Assembly (NCBI RefSeq): GCF_014230355.1
Contig: NZ_JACLAX010000018.1
Coordinates: 1-64,000 of the forward strand
Length of the DNA stretch: 64,000 bases
Reading direction: 5' to 3'
Source of the DNA: Novosphingobium piscinae
Lineage (GTDB): Bacteria; Pseudomonadota; Alphaproteobacteria; Sphingomonadales; Sphingomonadaceae
This document shows, one piece after another, positions 43,987-52,966 of this stretch. The notes below the pieces were generated by a model that saw only the letters and a list, made by a program, of their open reading frames with translations, was not told the DNA's origin and made no database searches. The stretch's first letter is position 1. Every line of letters begins with the position of its first letter. Position numbers and translations under genes: made by a program.

Positions 43987-45215
43987 AGGCCTCGCCGGTC
44001 TGGCATCCCTTTACCCAGCACGGTCTGAACGAGCCGATTCCGCTGATCGCGCGCAGCGAGGGGGTGTGGCTGCACGGCGCGGACGGACGGAGCTGGATCG
44101 ACGCGATTTCGTCATGGTGGGTCACCACCCATGGCCACAGCCATCCCCGGATCATGGCCGCGATCGCCGAACAGGCCGGCAGGATGGACCAGCTGATCTT
44201 CGCCGGGTGGACCCACGAGCCCGCCGAGACGCTGGCCCGGGAGCTGACCGCGATCATGCCGCCGGCACTGACGCGGGTGTTCTTCTCGGACTCCGGTTCG
44301 ACCGCGGTCGAGGTCGCGCTCAAGATGGCGCTGGGCTACTGGCTCCACCGCGGCGAGCCGCGCCAGGGCATCGTGGTGCTGGAGCATTCCTACCACGGCG
44401 ACACGATCGGGACCATGTCGGTGGGCGAGCGCGGGGTCTACAACCGGGCCTATGAACCGCTGTTGTTCGACGTCACCACCGTGCCCTTCCCCCATGCCGG
44501 CGCCGAGCAGGCGACCTATGACGCGCTCGAGGCGGCGTGCCGCGCCGGGGCCGCGGCCTTCATCGTCGAGCCGTTGCTGCTCGGCGCGGGCGGGATGCTG
44601 GTCTATCCCCCGGCGGTGCTGGCCGCCCTGGCGGCGATCTGCGCCCGCCACGGCGTGCTGTTCATCGCCGACGAGGTGATGACCGCCTGGGGCCGCACCG
44701 GCACGCTGCTGGCCTGCGAACAGGCCGGGGTCGTGCCCGATCTGCTGTGCCTGTCCAAGGGCCTGACCGGCGGCGCCGTGCCGCTGGCCGTGACCATGGC
44801 GAGCGAGGCGATCTACGCCGCGCACCTGTCGACCGACCGCAGCCGGATGTTCTTCCATTCGTCCAGCTACACCGCCAACCCGATCGCCTGCGCCGCGGCC
44901 TGCGCCAATCTGGCGATCTGGCGCGAAGAACCCGTGCGCGAGCGGATCGCGACGCTGGCGGCGCGTCAGGCCGAACGGCTCGCCGCCCTGCCGGGGGTGC
45001 ACAATCCGCGACTGTGCGGGACCGTCGCCGCGGCCGAACTGCCCAGCGACCAGTCGGGCTATCTGGCCCAGCTGGCGCCGCGCTTCAACGCCGCCGCGCG
45101 CGAGGCCGGGGTGCTGCTGCGGGCGCTGGGCAACACGGTCTATGTGATGCCGCCTTATTGCATCACCGAAGACGAGCTCGACCAGGTCTATGCGGTGATC
45201 GCCGGGTTCGCCTGA
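43983..45215 (+). CDS. bioA: Adenosylmethionine-8-amino-7-oxononanoate aminotransferase
   Basis: A 410-residue class III PLP aminotransferase that uses SAM as amino donor to make DAPA. Typical BioA parts are [47 protein letters not shown] and [14 protein letters not shown]. The PLP lysine is K259 in CLSKGLTGG. It is the last gene of the operon, which is followed by the hairpin at 45218. Confidence 0.96.
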   Translation: MKASPVWHPFTQHGLNEPIPLIARSEGVWLHGADGRSWIDAISSWWVTTHGHSHPRIMAAIAEQAGRMDQLIFAGWTHEPAETLARELTAIMPPALTRVFFSDSGSTAVEVALKMALGYWLHRGEPRQGIVVLEHSYHGDTIGTMSVGERGVYNRAYEPLLFDVTTVPFPHAGAEQATYDALEAACRAGAAAFIVEPLLLGAGGMLVYPPAVLAALAAICARHGVLFIADEVMTAWGRTGTLLACEQAGVVPDLLCLSKGLTGGAVPLAVTMASEAIYAAHLSTDRSRMFFHSSSYTANPIACAAACANLAIWREEPVRERIATLAARQAERLAALPGVHNPRLCGTVAAAELPSDQSGYLAQLAPRFNAAAREAGVLLRALGNTVYVMPPYCITEDELDQVYAVIAGFA

Positions 45216-45217
45216 GC

Positions 45218-45237
45218 GCCGGCCCTTGCGGGCCGGC
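45218..45237 (+). terminator. Hairpin after the biotin operon
   Basis: GCCGGCCC/GGGCCGGC forms an 8-bp stem with a TTGC loop, directly after the bioA stop. It lacks a T-run, and a second short palindrome (GCGAT/ATCGC) follows at 45241-45255. Confidence 0.45.
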
Positions 45238-45260
45238 AAAGCGATCCCATATCGCTGGGC

Positions 45261-46250
45261 ATGGGGGCACCGAGCGACGACATTCTCGAAGGCGTGATCA
45301 CCGCGGACGGGCAACGGCTCGACCGCGCGCTGGCCGATGCCTCAGGGCTCTCGCGCGAGCGGATCAAGGCGCTGCTCGGCGAGGGCCGCGTGGCCCTCGA
45401 CGGCCAGCCGGCCGCCCAGGCCTCGCTCAAGCCCGCCGCCGGCACGCACTATCGCATCGCCGTGCCCGCCGCCGTCCCGGCCGAGGCCGCGCCCCAGGAC
45501 ATTCCGTTGGCGATCGTCCACGAGGACGCCGACCTGATCGTGGTCGACAAGCCGGCCGGGCTGGTGGTCCACCCGGCTGCGGGCAATCTCGACGGGACGC
45601 TGGTCAATGCCCTGCTCCACCATTGCCGCGGGCAGTTGTCGGGGATCGGCGGCGTCGCCCGCCCAGGGATCGTCCACCGCATCGACAAGGACACGTCCGG
45701 GCTGTTGGTGGTGGCCAAGAGCGATGCCGCGCACGAGGGCCTTGCCCGCCAGTTCGCCGACCATTCGATCGAACGGGCCTATCTGGCGATCACTGCCGGC
45801 CAGCCGGTTCCACCCGCGGGAACGGTGCGCGGCGCGATCGCGCGCTCGACCAGCGATCGCAAGAAGATGGCCCTGGTCGCCGATGGACGCGGCAAGCACG
45901 CGGTCACGCACTACCGCACGCTCGAGCGGCTCGAGGGCGCGGCGCTGGTCGCCTGCCGGCTCGAGACCGGGCGAACCCACCAGGTGCGCGTTCACCTTGC
46001 ATCAATCGGCCATGCCCTATTGGGCGATCCGGTCTATGGACGGACACCCTCGCGCCTTCGCCCGCTGCTCCAGCAGCTTGGCTTCGCCCGGCAGGCCCTG
46101 CATGCCGCGGTGCTCGGCTTCGTTCACCCCGTTTCCGGCGCGGCGCTGCGCTTCGCCAGCCCTGCCCCTCAGGACATGCGGGAACTTCTCGGCGAGTTGG
46201 GCAGTATCAGCAGGGACTTTGGCGCTGATCAACTGGGCCGATCAGCATGA
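45261..46250 (+). CDS. rluD: 23S rRNA pseudouridine synthase RluD family
   Basis: A 329-residue RluA-family enzyme. An S4-like RNA-binding domain covers about 17-65 (QRLDRALADASGLSRERIKALLGEGRVALDG). The catalytic domain contains the signature GIVHRIDKDTSGLLVVAK with the catalytic Asp, and LETGRTHQVRVHLASIGHALLGDPVYG. RluD modifies 23S rRNA at helix 69 (positions 1911, 1915 and 1917 in E. coli). rpoH follows on the same strand after 92 bases, a frequent neighbour in alphaproteobacteria. Confidence 0.94.
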   Translation: MGAPSDDILEGVITADGQRLDRALADASGLSRERIKALLGEGRVALDGQPAAQASLKPAAGTHYRIAVPAAVPAEAAPQDIPLAIVHEDADLIVVDKPAGLVVHPAAGNLDGTLVNALLHHCRGQLSGIGGVARPGIVHRIDKDTSGLLVVAKSDAAHEGLARQFADHSIERAYLAITAGQPVPPAGTVRGAIARSTSDRKKMALVADGRGKHAVTHYRTLERLEGAALVACRLETGRTHQVRVHLASIGHALLGDPVYGRTPSRLRPLLQQLGFARQALHAAVLGFVHPVSGAALRFASPAPQDMRELLGELGSISRDFGADQLGRSA

Positions 46251-46342
46251 ACAGTTTTTCGATCAACCCCCGATGTGGCGAAAATCGTTGATGCCTGCTA
46301 GGGTCAACATCCTTCGCCGACGCGAAAGGACGGTTTGGTAAA

Positions 46343-47245
46343 GTGAGCAAAGAACGCAATCTTCCGGCAGTCCCGGCCCTTGGCGGTGAGGCGAGCCTCA
46401 ACCGCTATCTTTCCGAGATCCGCAAGTTCCCGGTCCTGACCGCGGAACAGGAGTACATGCTGGCCAAGCGCTTCTCGGAGCATGGCGACACCGACGCGGC
46501 GGCGCAGCTGGTGACCAGCCACCTGCGGCTCGTCGCGAAGATCGCCATGGGCTATCGCGGCTATGGCCTGCCGGTGTCCGAGCTGATCAGCGAAGGCAAC
46601 ATCGGCCTGATGCAGGGCGTCAAGAAGTTCGAGCCCGATCGCGGCTTCCGCCTGGCCACCTATGCCATGTGGTGGATCAAGGCGTCGATCCAGGAGTTCA
46701 TCCTGCGCTCGTGGAGCCTGGTCAAGATGGGCACCACCGCCGCGCAGAAGAAGCTGTTCTTCAACCTGCGCCGGATGAAGAAGAATCTCGACGCCTACGA
46801 GGATGCCGATCTCAAGCCGGAGGATCTGAGGAAGATCGCCACCGATCTCGGCGTGTCCGAGCAGGAAGTGATCAACATGAACCGGCGCATGATGATGGGC
46901 GGCGATGCCTCGCTGAACGTCTCCATGCGCGAGGACAGCGAAGGCCAGTGGCAGGACATGCTGGCCGACGAACGGCCGCTGCAGGACGAGACCGTGGCCG
47001 ACGCCGAGGAGGCTGCCTATCGCCACGCGCTGCTCACCGAGGCGATGTCCAGCCTGAACGAGCGCGAACGCCACATCCTGACCGATCGGCGTCTGATCGA
47101 CGAGCCCAAGACGCTCGAGGAACTGAGCCAGGTCTACAACGTCAGCCGCGAGCGCGTGCGCCAGATCGAGGTGCGCGCCTTCGAGAAGCTGCAGAAGGCG
47201 ATCCATCGCATCGCCACCGAACGGCACCTGCTGCCGGCGGCGTGA
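46343..47245 (+). CDS. rpoH: RNA polymerase heat-shock sigma factor RpoH (sigma-32)
   Basis: A 300-residue sigma-70-family factor. Region 1.2/2 includes [27 protein letters not shown] and [36 protein letters not shown]. The RpoH-box ([14 protein letters not shown]) is present and identifies the heat-shock type. Region 4.2 is [27 protein letters not shown]. Translation starts at GTG ([10 protein letters not shown]), with AAAGGAC upstream. The C-rich hairpin at 47284 follows. Confidence 0.96.
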   Translation: [300 protein letters not shown]

Positions 47246-47283
47246 GGTGCAGCGGCTTTGCCGCGCACCGGCCCCTGTCCCAA

Positions 47284-47307
47284 CCCTCTCCCCTGATGGG
47301 GAGAGGG
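47284..47307. terminator. Hairpin after rpoH
   Basis: CCCTCTCCCC/GGGGAGAGGG is a 10-bp perfect stem with a TGAT loop, 38 bases after the rpoH stop. No T-run follows, so it may be an mRNA-stabilising stem or a dispersed repeat, not an efficient terminator. Confidence 0.45.
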
Positions 47308-47363
47308 GCGGATCTGGCCATCCCCCCTTCCCCTCCCCGCCCCCGCCGCGCTAACACTAGGGC

Positions 47364-48080
47364 ATGGGATCGATCATGCGCTGGGGCCGGCCGGGCCCGA
47401 ATGCCGGCTTCGGCACACGGCTCGCCTCGTGGATCGCGCGGGGCATCCTGGCCTTCGTCGGGCTGAGCCTGTTGTTCACGGTGGCATACAAATGGGTGCC
47501 GGTGCCGGTCACGGCGACGATGGTCATGGACCCCAACGGCTTTACGAAGGACTGGACCCCGCTGACGCGGATCGACCCTGACATGGTCGCCGCGGTGATC
47601 GCCGGCGAGGATGGCAAGTTCTGTAGCCATTCCGGCTTCGACACCGCAGCGATCGAGCAGGCATGGGAACGCAACCGGCGCGGAGGCCGCATCCGCGGCG
47701 GTTCGACGATCAGCCAGCAGACCGCCAAGAACGTGTTCCTGTGGCAGGGTGGCGGCTATGTCCGCAAGGCGCTGGAAGCCTGGTTCACCGTGCTGATCGA
47801 GCAGATCTGGGGCAAGCGGCGAATCATGGAGGTCTATCTCAATGTCGCCGAGACCGGGATCGGCACCTATGGCGTCGAGGCCGGAGCGCAGCGCTACTAT
47901 GGCCATTCGGCCGCGCGGCTCAGCGCGGTCGAGGCGGCGCGCATCGCCGCCGCCCTGCCCAGCCCCAAGAAGCGCGCGGTCACCGGCGCGACCGGCTTCA
48001 CCCGCCGCCACGGCAACGTGATCGCCCGGCGCACCACGGTGGTGCGGCGGTCCGACTACGACGCCTGCGTCTACGAGTGA
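47364..48080 (+). CDS. mtgA: Monofunctional peptidoglycan transglycosylase
   Basis: A 238-residue GT51 enzyme that polymerises lipid II glycan strands. One N-terminal membrane helix (about 24-44) anchors it. The catalytic motif EDGKFCSHSGFD contains E82. The second motif, RRGGRIRGGSTISQQTAKNVFLW, and the later RRIMEVYLNVAETGIGTYGVEAGAQRYYG are intact. There is no transpeptidase domain. Confidence 0.95.
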   Translation: MGSIMRWGRPGPNAGFGTRLASWIARGILAFVGLSLLFTVAYKWVPVPVTATMVMDPNGFTKDWTPLTRIDPDMVAAVIAGEDGKFCSHSGFDTAAIEQAWERNRRGGRIRGGSTISQQTAKNVFLWQGGGYVRKALEAWFTVLIEQIWGKRRIMEVYLNVAETGIGTYGVEAGAQRYYGHSAARLSAVEAARIAAALPSPKKRAVTGATGFTRRHGNVIARRTTVVRRSDYDACVYE

Positions 48081-48149
48081 CCCGCTCCGCCCAGGGCCAG
48101 CGGACCTGACCGGCTCAGGCTGTCCGGCTGCGGCCGGGTCCACAACAAG

Positions 48150-48173
48150 AAAGGGGCGCCGCAGCGCCCCTTT
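48150..48173 (-). terminator. Terminator of the TonB-dependent receptor gene
   Basis: AAAGGGGCGC/GCGCCCCTTT is a 10-bp stem with a CGCA loop, followed on the minus strand by TTCTTGTTG. It lies 28 bases after the receptor stop and just after mtgA, so it may serve both genes. Confidence 0.75.
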
Positions 48174-48200
48174 CCCGTGGTTTGTCAGCGGTGCGACCGA

Positions 48201-51200
48201 TCAGAAGCGCAGGCGCGCACCGATACGGACCCCGTAGAGCGACTGGCGGGTCTGCAGAACCTCCTGCGGCGCCACCACGTTGCTGTAGCGGTACTGGGCG
48301 CAGGCCGCGGTCGGGCTGGCGGTGGTCTGCGCCGTGGTCGGAGCCGTACCGGTCGCCACCGGGGTGGTAAGGCAGGCGACGCGGACCAGCGTCGAGGTGT
48401 AGTCGAACGGAACCTGCCGCAGCGAACCCCAGTTGGGATTGATCAGGTTGAGCACGTTCTCGATGTCGGCGAAGACTTCGAACTTCATGCCCGACGGGAT
48501 CGGCAGCGGCAGCTGCTGCCCGATGTGCAGGTCGACCTTGAAGAAGCCCGGCGAGGTCTGCGAGTTCTTCGGCACGATCGTGCCGCGATACTTGCCGAGG
48601 CCGAGCGCTTCGATCTGGGCGTTGAACGCGGCTTCGGTCGCGGCGCTGTCGAAGCTGACCTTGGCGTCGTTCAGGGTCGGGACATAGAGCAGCATCTTGC
48701 CGAGGTTGCCCACCGTGCCGAAGGCGTTGCCGCGGCCACCGGTGTTCTCCAGCATGGTGATGCTGTAGGGGCGCCCGCTGCGGTATTCGCCGAACAGGCT
48801 GATGCGGGTCTCGGCGTCCTTGAAGAACTTCTTCTTGTAGTCGATCGAGAACTTCCACTGATCGGTGTATTCGTAGATCGAACGGCCATAGGCCGGGATG
48901 TTCGGATCGACGAAGACATTGTTCTGGTAGTTCGAGCTCGAGGTCGAGCTGGTCAGCGCGGCGATGTCCTTGACGTTCGAGCGGGTGTAGCTGCCGTCGA
49001 TCGACAGGCTGCCGAACGACTTGGCGAAGCGGGCGGTGGCGAACCAGGCCCGGCCGTCGCGGCTGTTGGTCATCAGCAGGTCACGGTTGGTGGTGGCGCC
49101 GCCAACCGCGTTGTAGCGCGGACGCCCGTCGGGCAGGACCCCGCCGGTCGGGGCCGAGCGCACGTCGGTCCACATGTAACCGTAGATGTTCCGGTCATAG
49201 AGGAACTGCGCACCGAACAGCCAGTGATCGCCCAGGGCGCCGAGGTTGGCATCGTAGTCGACCTGGATCGAGCTCTTGAGCTTGCGCGCCAGCTTGAGAT
49301 TGGGGTCGATCACGTCGGTCGGCGCCTGGGCGAGCGAGCCGACGTTGGTGGTCAGGAAGGCGAAGACCGCCGGATCGAAGTTGGCGCCGGTCACATTGTT
49401 CAGCGCGGCATTGCACAGCGCCGGGGCATTGGCCGTGGTCACGTTGCAGCCGGCCGCGGTGGTGTTGCGCTGGATGTCGATCTGGTTGGTCAGCAGACCC
49501 GTGTTCGAGAACACGTTCGACAGATAGACGTCCGGGGTACCGCCCGAGAAGATGCCGACGCCGCCGGTGATCTTGAGACGATCGCTCCAGTCATACTTGA
49601 AACCGGCACGGGGCTGGAACACGCCGCGACCGCGGAAGGTCTGCGTGTTGGGATAGCCCTGGCGCGCCAGGAAGTTCGGGTTGAGCGGCGGACGCGGACC
49701 ATCGTCCATCAGGTCGTAGCGGGCGCCGATGGTGAGCTGCAGCTTCTCGGTGACCTGCCAGTCGTCCTGCAGACCGATGTTGAAGCTGCGCGACTGGAAG
49801 TCGGCCGCGGCCGCCGAATCGACCAGCGAGGGGACGGCCCCGCCCAGGCGGAAGCGGCTGGCCCGGCGCGCCTGGAAGTCGGCGATCGAGTCGAAGTAGA
49901 GATCGCCCAGCGAGCGCTGGATGAACACGTTGTAGGTGTTGACCCGCGTGTAGCCGGAGATGAAGCGGAAGTCGTGGTCACCGGCATTGAGGCGCGCGAT
50001 GAAGTCGAGCGACAGGTTGCTGGTGCGCAGCAGGTTGGTGTGGCGGCTCACGTCCGGCCCGAAGAACAGGCGCGCCGTGTTGCAGGCCGTGACCGAACCC
50101 GACGAGGTCGGATCAAGGCAGACCTCGAAGTTGGAGATGCCGCGACCGCCGACCGGGTTCTGGTCGCGGTTGTAGTCACGATAGGACCCGCGCACCGTGG
50201 TCGAGAAGCTGTCCGACCAGGTCGAGTTGATCTCGACCGTGCCGGTGTTGATCCGCTCCTTGGTGACATAGGCGTTCGATTCCAGACCCAACGCGAAGAC
50301 CGGGGTCAGGAAGGTGTTCTGCTGCACCTGGTAGGTGCCCAGGTTGTAGATGTAGGTCAGCGCCATGCGGTGCTTGTCGCTGATGTTCCAGTCGAGCTTG
50401 GCAATACCCTTGTCGTCCGCCTCGCGCTGGTTGGTGCGGAAGCCGAGGGTGTTGTAGTTGTAGGTCGACTGGGCGATCTGGCTGACCTGATCGATGTTTG
50501 CCTGGGTGATCAGCGGGACCTGGTTGAACACCCCGGCCCCCACGCCGCTTTCGTACGGGAAGCTGTCGCGGGCGCGCTCGTAGGCGATCATGAAGAACAG
50601 CTTGTCCTTGATGATCGGACCGGCGAGCAGGCCGCCGAAGTTCTGCGACGACAGGTCGAAGTCGGTGCGCACGCCCCGGCTCTTGTTGCCGGTCAGGCCC
50701 TCGTTGGTGGTGGTGTAGAAGGCCGACCCGTGGAACTGGTTGGTGCCCGAGCGCACGACCACGTTGATCGCGCCGCCCTGGAAGTCACCCTCGGCGATGT
50801 CGAACGGGGCGACCTTGACCGAGAACTGCTCGATCGCGTCGAACGGCACCGGACCGCGGCTGGTCGGCAGACCGCCGTTGTTGAGGCCGAAGTCGTCCGA
50901 CAGTTGCACGCCGTCGACCGAGAAGCGGTTGAGGCGGCCGTTGTTGCCGGCGATTTCCATCGCGCGGCTGTTGGTCAGGTCGACGGTGACCAGCGGATCG
51001 CGCCGGGCGAGGTCGCGCACGTCGCGGTTGATCGAGGCGACGCCGTCGATCTTCGAGCGGTTGAGCACGGTGGTGAGGCCGTCCGAGGCCGCCAGGTTGG
51101 GGCGCTGCGCGTTGGCGGTCACGACGATCGCGGTCTGCTCCTGCAGCGCGATCGGCAGGCGGACCGGCTGGCCGGCCTGGAGGAACAGGTCATTCACGGT

Positions 51201-51479
51201 CGACGATTCGTAGCCCGGGGCTTCCACCGTGACGGTGAAGGGACCGCCGATACGCAGGCCGTTGGCGGCGAACGTGCCGTCATCGCCGGTCGTGGTCGAG
51301 AGGACCGTGCCCGAGGGCTCGTGCCGGACGACGACGGTGGCGCCACTGAGCGGGCCCGAGCTGCCGGTCACCAGACCACGCACCGAGGACGAGGTTTCCT
51401 GCGCCATGGCCGGGGTGGCGAGTGCGCAAGCAAGCGAAAGACTGGCCGCGCTGGCGGCCAGGAAAATCCTGAGATGCAT
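48201..51479 (-). CDS. TonB-dependent outer-membrane receptor with carboxypeptidase-regulatory-like domain
   Basis: A 1092-residue outer-membrane protein. The signal peptide ends ATPAMA-QET. Next is a carboxypeptidase-regulatory-like beta-sandwich (about 30-115: GLVTGSSGPLSGATVVVRHEPSG...), then a plug (about 120-240, with NRFSVDGVQLSDDFGLNNGG), then a 22-strand-type barrel ending in Phe (GVRIGARLRF). This build resembles Oar-like receptors for large or peptide-derived substrates. No cognate substrate-processing genes are near, so the ligand is unknown. A pair of Cys (VCLDPTSSGSVTACN) sits in an extracellular loop. The gene is monocistronic. Confidence 0.92.
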   Translation of the reverse strand: MHLRIFLAASAASLSLACALATPAMAQETSSSVRGLVTGSSGPLSGATVVVRHEPSGTVLSTTTGDDGTFAANGLRIGGPFTVTVEAPGYESSTVNDLFLQAGQPVRLPIALQEQTAIVVTANAQRPNLAASDGLTTVLNRSKIDGVASINRDVRDLARRDPLVTVDLTNSRAMEIAGNNGRLNRFSVDGVQLSDDFGLNNGGLPTSRGPVPFDAIEQFSVKVAPFDIAEGDFQGGAINVVVRSGTNQFHGSAFYTTTNEGLTGNKSRGVRTDFDLSSQNFGGLLAGPIIKDKLFFMIAYERARDSFPYESGVGAGVFNQVPLITQANIDQVSQIAQSTYNYNTLGFRTNQREADDKGIAKLDWNISDKHRMALTYIYNLGTYQVQQNTFLTPVFALGLESNAYVTKERINTGTVEINSTWSDSFSTTVRGSYRDYNRDQNPVGGRGISNFEVCLDPTSSGSVTACNTARLFFGPDVSRHTNLLRTSNLSLDFIARLNAGDHDFRFISGYTRVNTYNVFIQRSLGDLYFDSIADFQARRASRFRLGGAVPSLVDSAAAADFQSRSFNIGLQDDWQVTEKLQLTIGARYDLMDDGPRPPLNPNFLARQGYPNTQTFRGRGVFQPRAGFKYDWSDRLKITGGVGIFSGGTPDVYLSNVFSNTGLLTNQIDIQRNTTAAGCNVTTANAPALCNAALNNVTGANFDPAVFAFLTTNVGSLAQAPTDVIDPNLKLARKLKSSIQVDYDANLGALGDHWLFGAQFLYDRNIYGYMWTDVRSAPTGGVLPDGRPRYNAVGGATTNRDLLMTNSRDGRAWFATARFAKSFGSLSIDGSYTRSNVKDIAALTSSTSSSNYQNNVFVDPNIPAYGRSIYEYTDQWKFSIDYKKKFFKDAETRISLFGEYRSGRPYSITMLENTGGRGNAFGTVGNLGKMLLYVPTLNDAKVSFDSAATEAAFNAQIEALGLGKYRGTIVPKNSQTSPGFFKVDLHIGQQLPLPIPSGMKFEVFADIENVLNLINPNWGSLRQVPFDYTSTLVRVACLTTPVATGTAPTTAQTTASPTAACAQYRYSNVVAPQEVLQTRQSLYGVRIGARLRF

Positions 51480-51813
51480 ATCGATTACGTCCCCGTTGAG
51501 CCCCGATCGGACCGTTCATGCTGTGCGTTAGGCACACTGCCGCGCTGCAGCACGATTCCCGATGCGGCGCCTTTTAAGTTCCAACGGTCCCTCTAAACAG
51601 GGGCCAGATGACGGTTTCTTGACACCGTTGGCGGCGATTTCGGGTCGGTCCGGTTTCACGTGAAATAATGCTGCGCTGCACCCGCCCTGCGAGACGGAAA
51701 CGTGCCGCTGCGGGTAATTGTGCAGTCGCGGCAGGCACCGGGGCGCGTGTGCAGGACTACGATTCTTGCCGGAGTGCGGCGCCTGTGCAACAGGATGTGA
51801 AAGGAGCCGGCCC
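51480..51813. other. Divergent regulatory region between the receptor and CDF genes
   Basis: No gene is supported in this 334-base stretch. It holds the leader and promoter of the receptor gene (minus strand), a TTGACA at 51619-51624 without a good -10 partner, the ParB-site-like palindrome at 51652-51667, and the ribosome-binding site of the CDF gene at 51801-51806. Confidence 0.5.
51652..51667. promoter_or_regulatory. parS-like palindrome (ParB site candidate)
   Basis: GGTTTCACGTGAAATA matches 14 of 16 bases of the chromosomal parS consensus TGTTTCACGTGAAACA, with the central 12-base palindrome TTTCACGTGAAA perfect. ParB bound at such sites organises the replication-origin region. An alternative is a local operator for one of the flanking genes. 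Confidence 0.5.
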
Positions 51814-52902
51814 GTGGACATCAACCAGTCTGGTCAACCAAGCCACGCTGCCGCCAGCCGCGATCCCGATCGCGGCGGACCGGCCGGGCATGGACACCAT
51901 GGCCATGGACACCATCAACATGGGCACCACCATGGGCACGGGCATCACGGCCACACCCACGGCGGTCCTGGCCACACTGGGCACGGGCACGGGCATGGGC
52001 ACGGGCACGGGCACCACCACCACGCCCCGGCCAGCTTCGGCCGCGCCTTCGCCATCGGCGTCCTGCTCAACGGCGCCTTCGTGGTGGTCGAGGCGGTCTG
52101 CGGGGTGCTCTCGGGGTCGATGGCGCTCATTGCCGATGCCGGGCACAACCTGTCCGACGTCCTGGCCCTGCTGATCGCCTGGGGCGCCAGCACCCTTGCC
52201 GCCCGTCCGCCCTCGGCGCGCTTCACCTATGGCTTCAGGAGCTCGTCGATCCTCGCGGCGCTGACCAATGCGGCGCTGCTGCTGATCGCGCTGGGCGCGA
52301 TCACAGTCGAGACCGTGCGCCGGCTGTTCGATCCGGCTCCGGTAGCGGCCGGCACGGTGATCGCAGTGGCCTTGGTCGGGATCGCGATCAATACCGCCAC
52401 CGCGCTGCTGTTCCTGCGTGGTCGCCACGACGACCTGAACGTCCGCGGCGCCTTCCTGCACATGGCCGCCGACGCGGCGGTTTCGGGCGGTGTGGTGATC
52501 GCCGGGCTGCTGATCCGCGCCACCGGGGCGGCGTGGATCGACCCACTGACCAGTCTGGCCATCGTCGCCGTGATCGCCTGGGGCACCTGGGGCCTGCTCA
52601 AGGACTCGCTGCGCCTCGGCCTGCTGGGCGTCCCTCCGGGAATCGACGAGGCCGCGGTCGAGGCGTTCCTGGCCGGCCAGCCGGGGGTCAGCGCGGTGCA
52701 CGACCTGCATATCTGGCCGATGAGCACGACCGAGACCGCGCTCACTGCCCATCTGGTGATGCCCGCAGGCTGCCCCGGCGACGACTTCCTGCTCGGCCTG
52801 GCCCAACGGCTCGAGCACGATTTCGCGATCGGCCATGCCACGGTCCAGGTCGAGCGCGGCGCCGGACCGGGCTGCACCCTGCTGAGCGCCGCCGTGGTCT
52901 GA
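51814..52902 (+). CDS. Cation diffusion facilitator, Zn2+ type (CzcD/ZitB-like), His-rich N-terminus
   Basis: A 362-residue CDF exporter that expels Zn2+ (and possibly Co2+ or Cd2+) in exchange for protons. Six membrane helices span about 76-280, with the metal-site residues in ADAGHNLSDVLALL and HMAADAAVSGG (HxxxD pattern). The C-terminal cytoplasmic domain (about 285-360) contains VHDLHIWPMSTTETALTAHLVMP. No ATG fits; GTG at 51814 follows AAGGAG by seven bases and is chosen. Residues 26-70 contain 25 histidines, a likely metal-binding arm. Confidence 0.92.
   Translation: MDINQSGQPSHAAASRDPDRGGPAGHGHHGHGHHQHGHHHGHGHHGHTHGGPGHTGHGHGHGHGHGHHHHAPASFGRAFAIGVLLNGAFVVVEAVCGVLSGSMALIADAGHNLSDVLALLIAWGASTLAARPPSARFTYGFRSSSILAALTNAALLLIALGAITVETVRRLFDPAPVAAGTVIAVALVGIAINTATALLFLRGRHDDLNVRGAFLHMAADAAVSGGVVIAGLLIRATGAAWIDPLTSLAIVAVIAWGTWGLLKDSLRLGLLGVPPGIDEAAVEAFLAGQPGVSAVHDLHIWPMSTTETALTAHLVMPAGCPGDDFLLGLAQRLEHDFAIGHATVQVERGAGPGCTLLSAAVV
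51889..52023 (+). repeat. His/Gly repeat tract in the CDF gene
   Basis: This 135-base tract encodes GH, GHH and GHG repeats (25 His in 45 residues). The DNA repeats the units GGGCAC and GGGCATGGGCAC, so the tract may change length by slippage. Confidence 0.8.
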
Positions 52903-52966
52903 CCGCGCGGCCCCGCCCTTCGAGGCAGGCTTGCCGGTCCGCTCGCCCGGCCCTACCGCCAGAGCC

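Noticed and set aside
48177..51596. Plus-strand open frame of 1139 codons opposite the TonB receptor
   Set aside because: Antisense shadow. The minus-strand protein has a signal peptide, plug, barrel and terminal Phe.
51889..52023. CRISPR-like short repeats
   Set aside because: The repeats are in frame and encode the His/Gly tract of the CDF exporter; there are no spacers.
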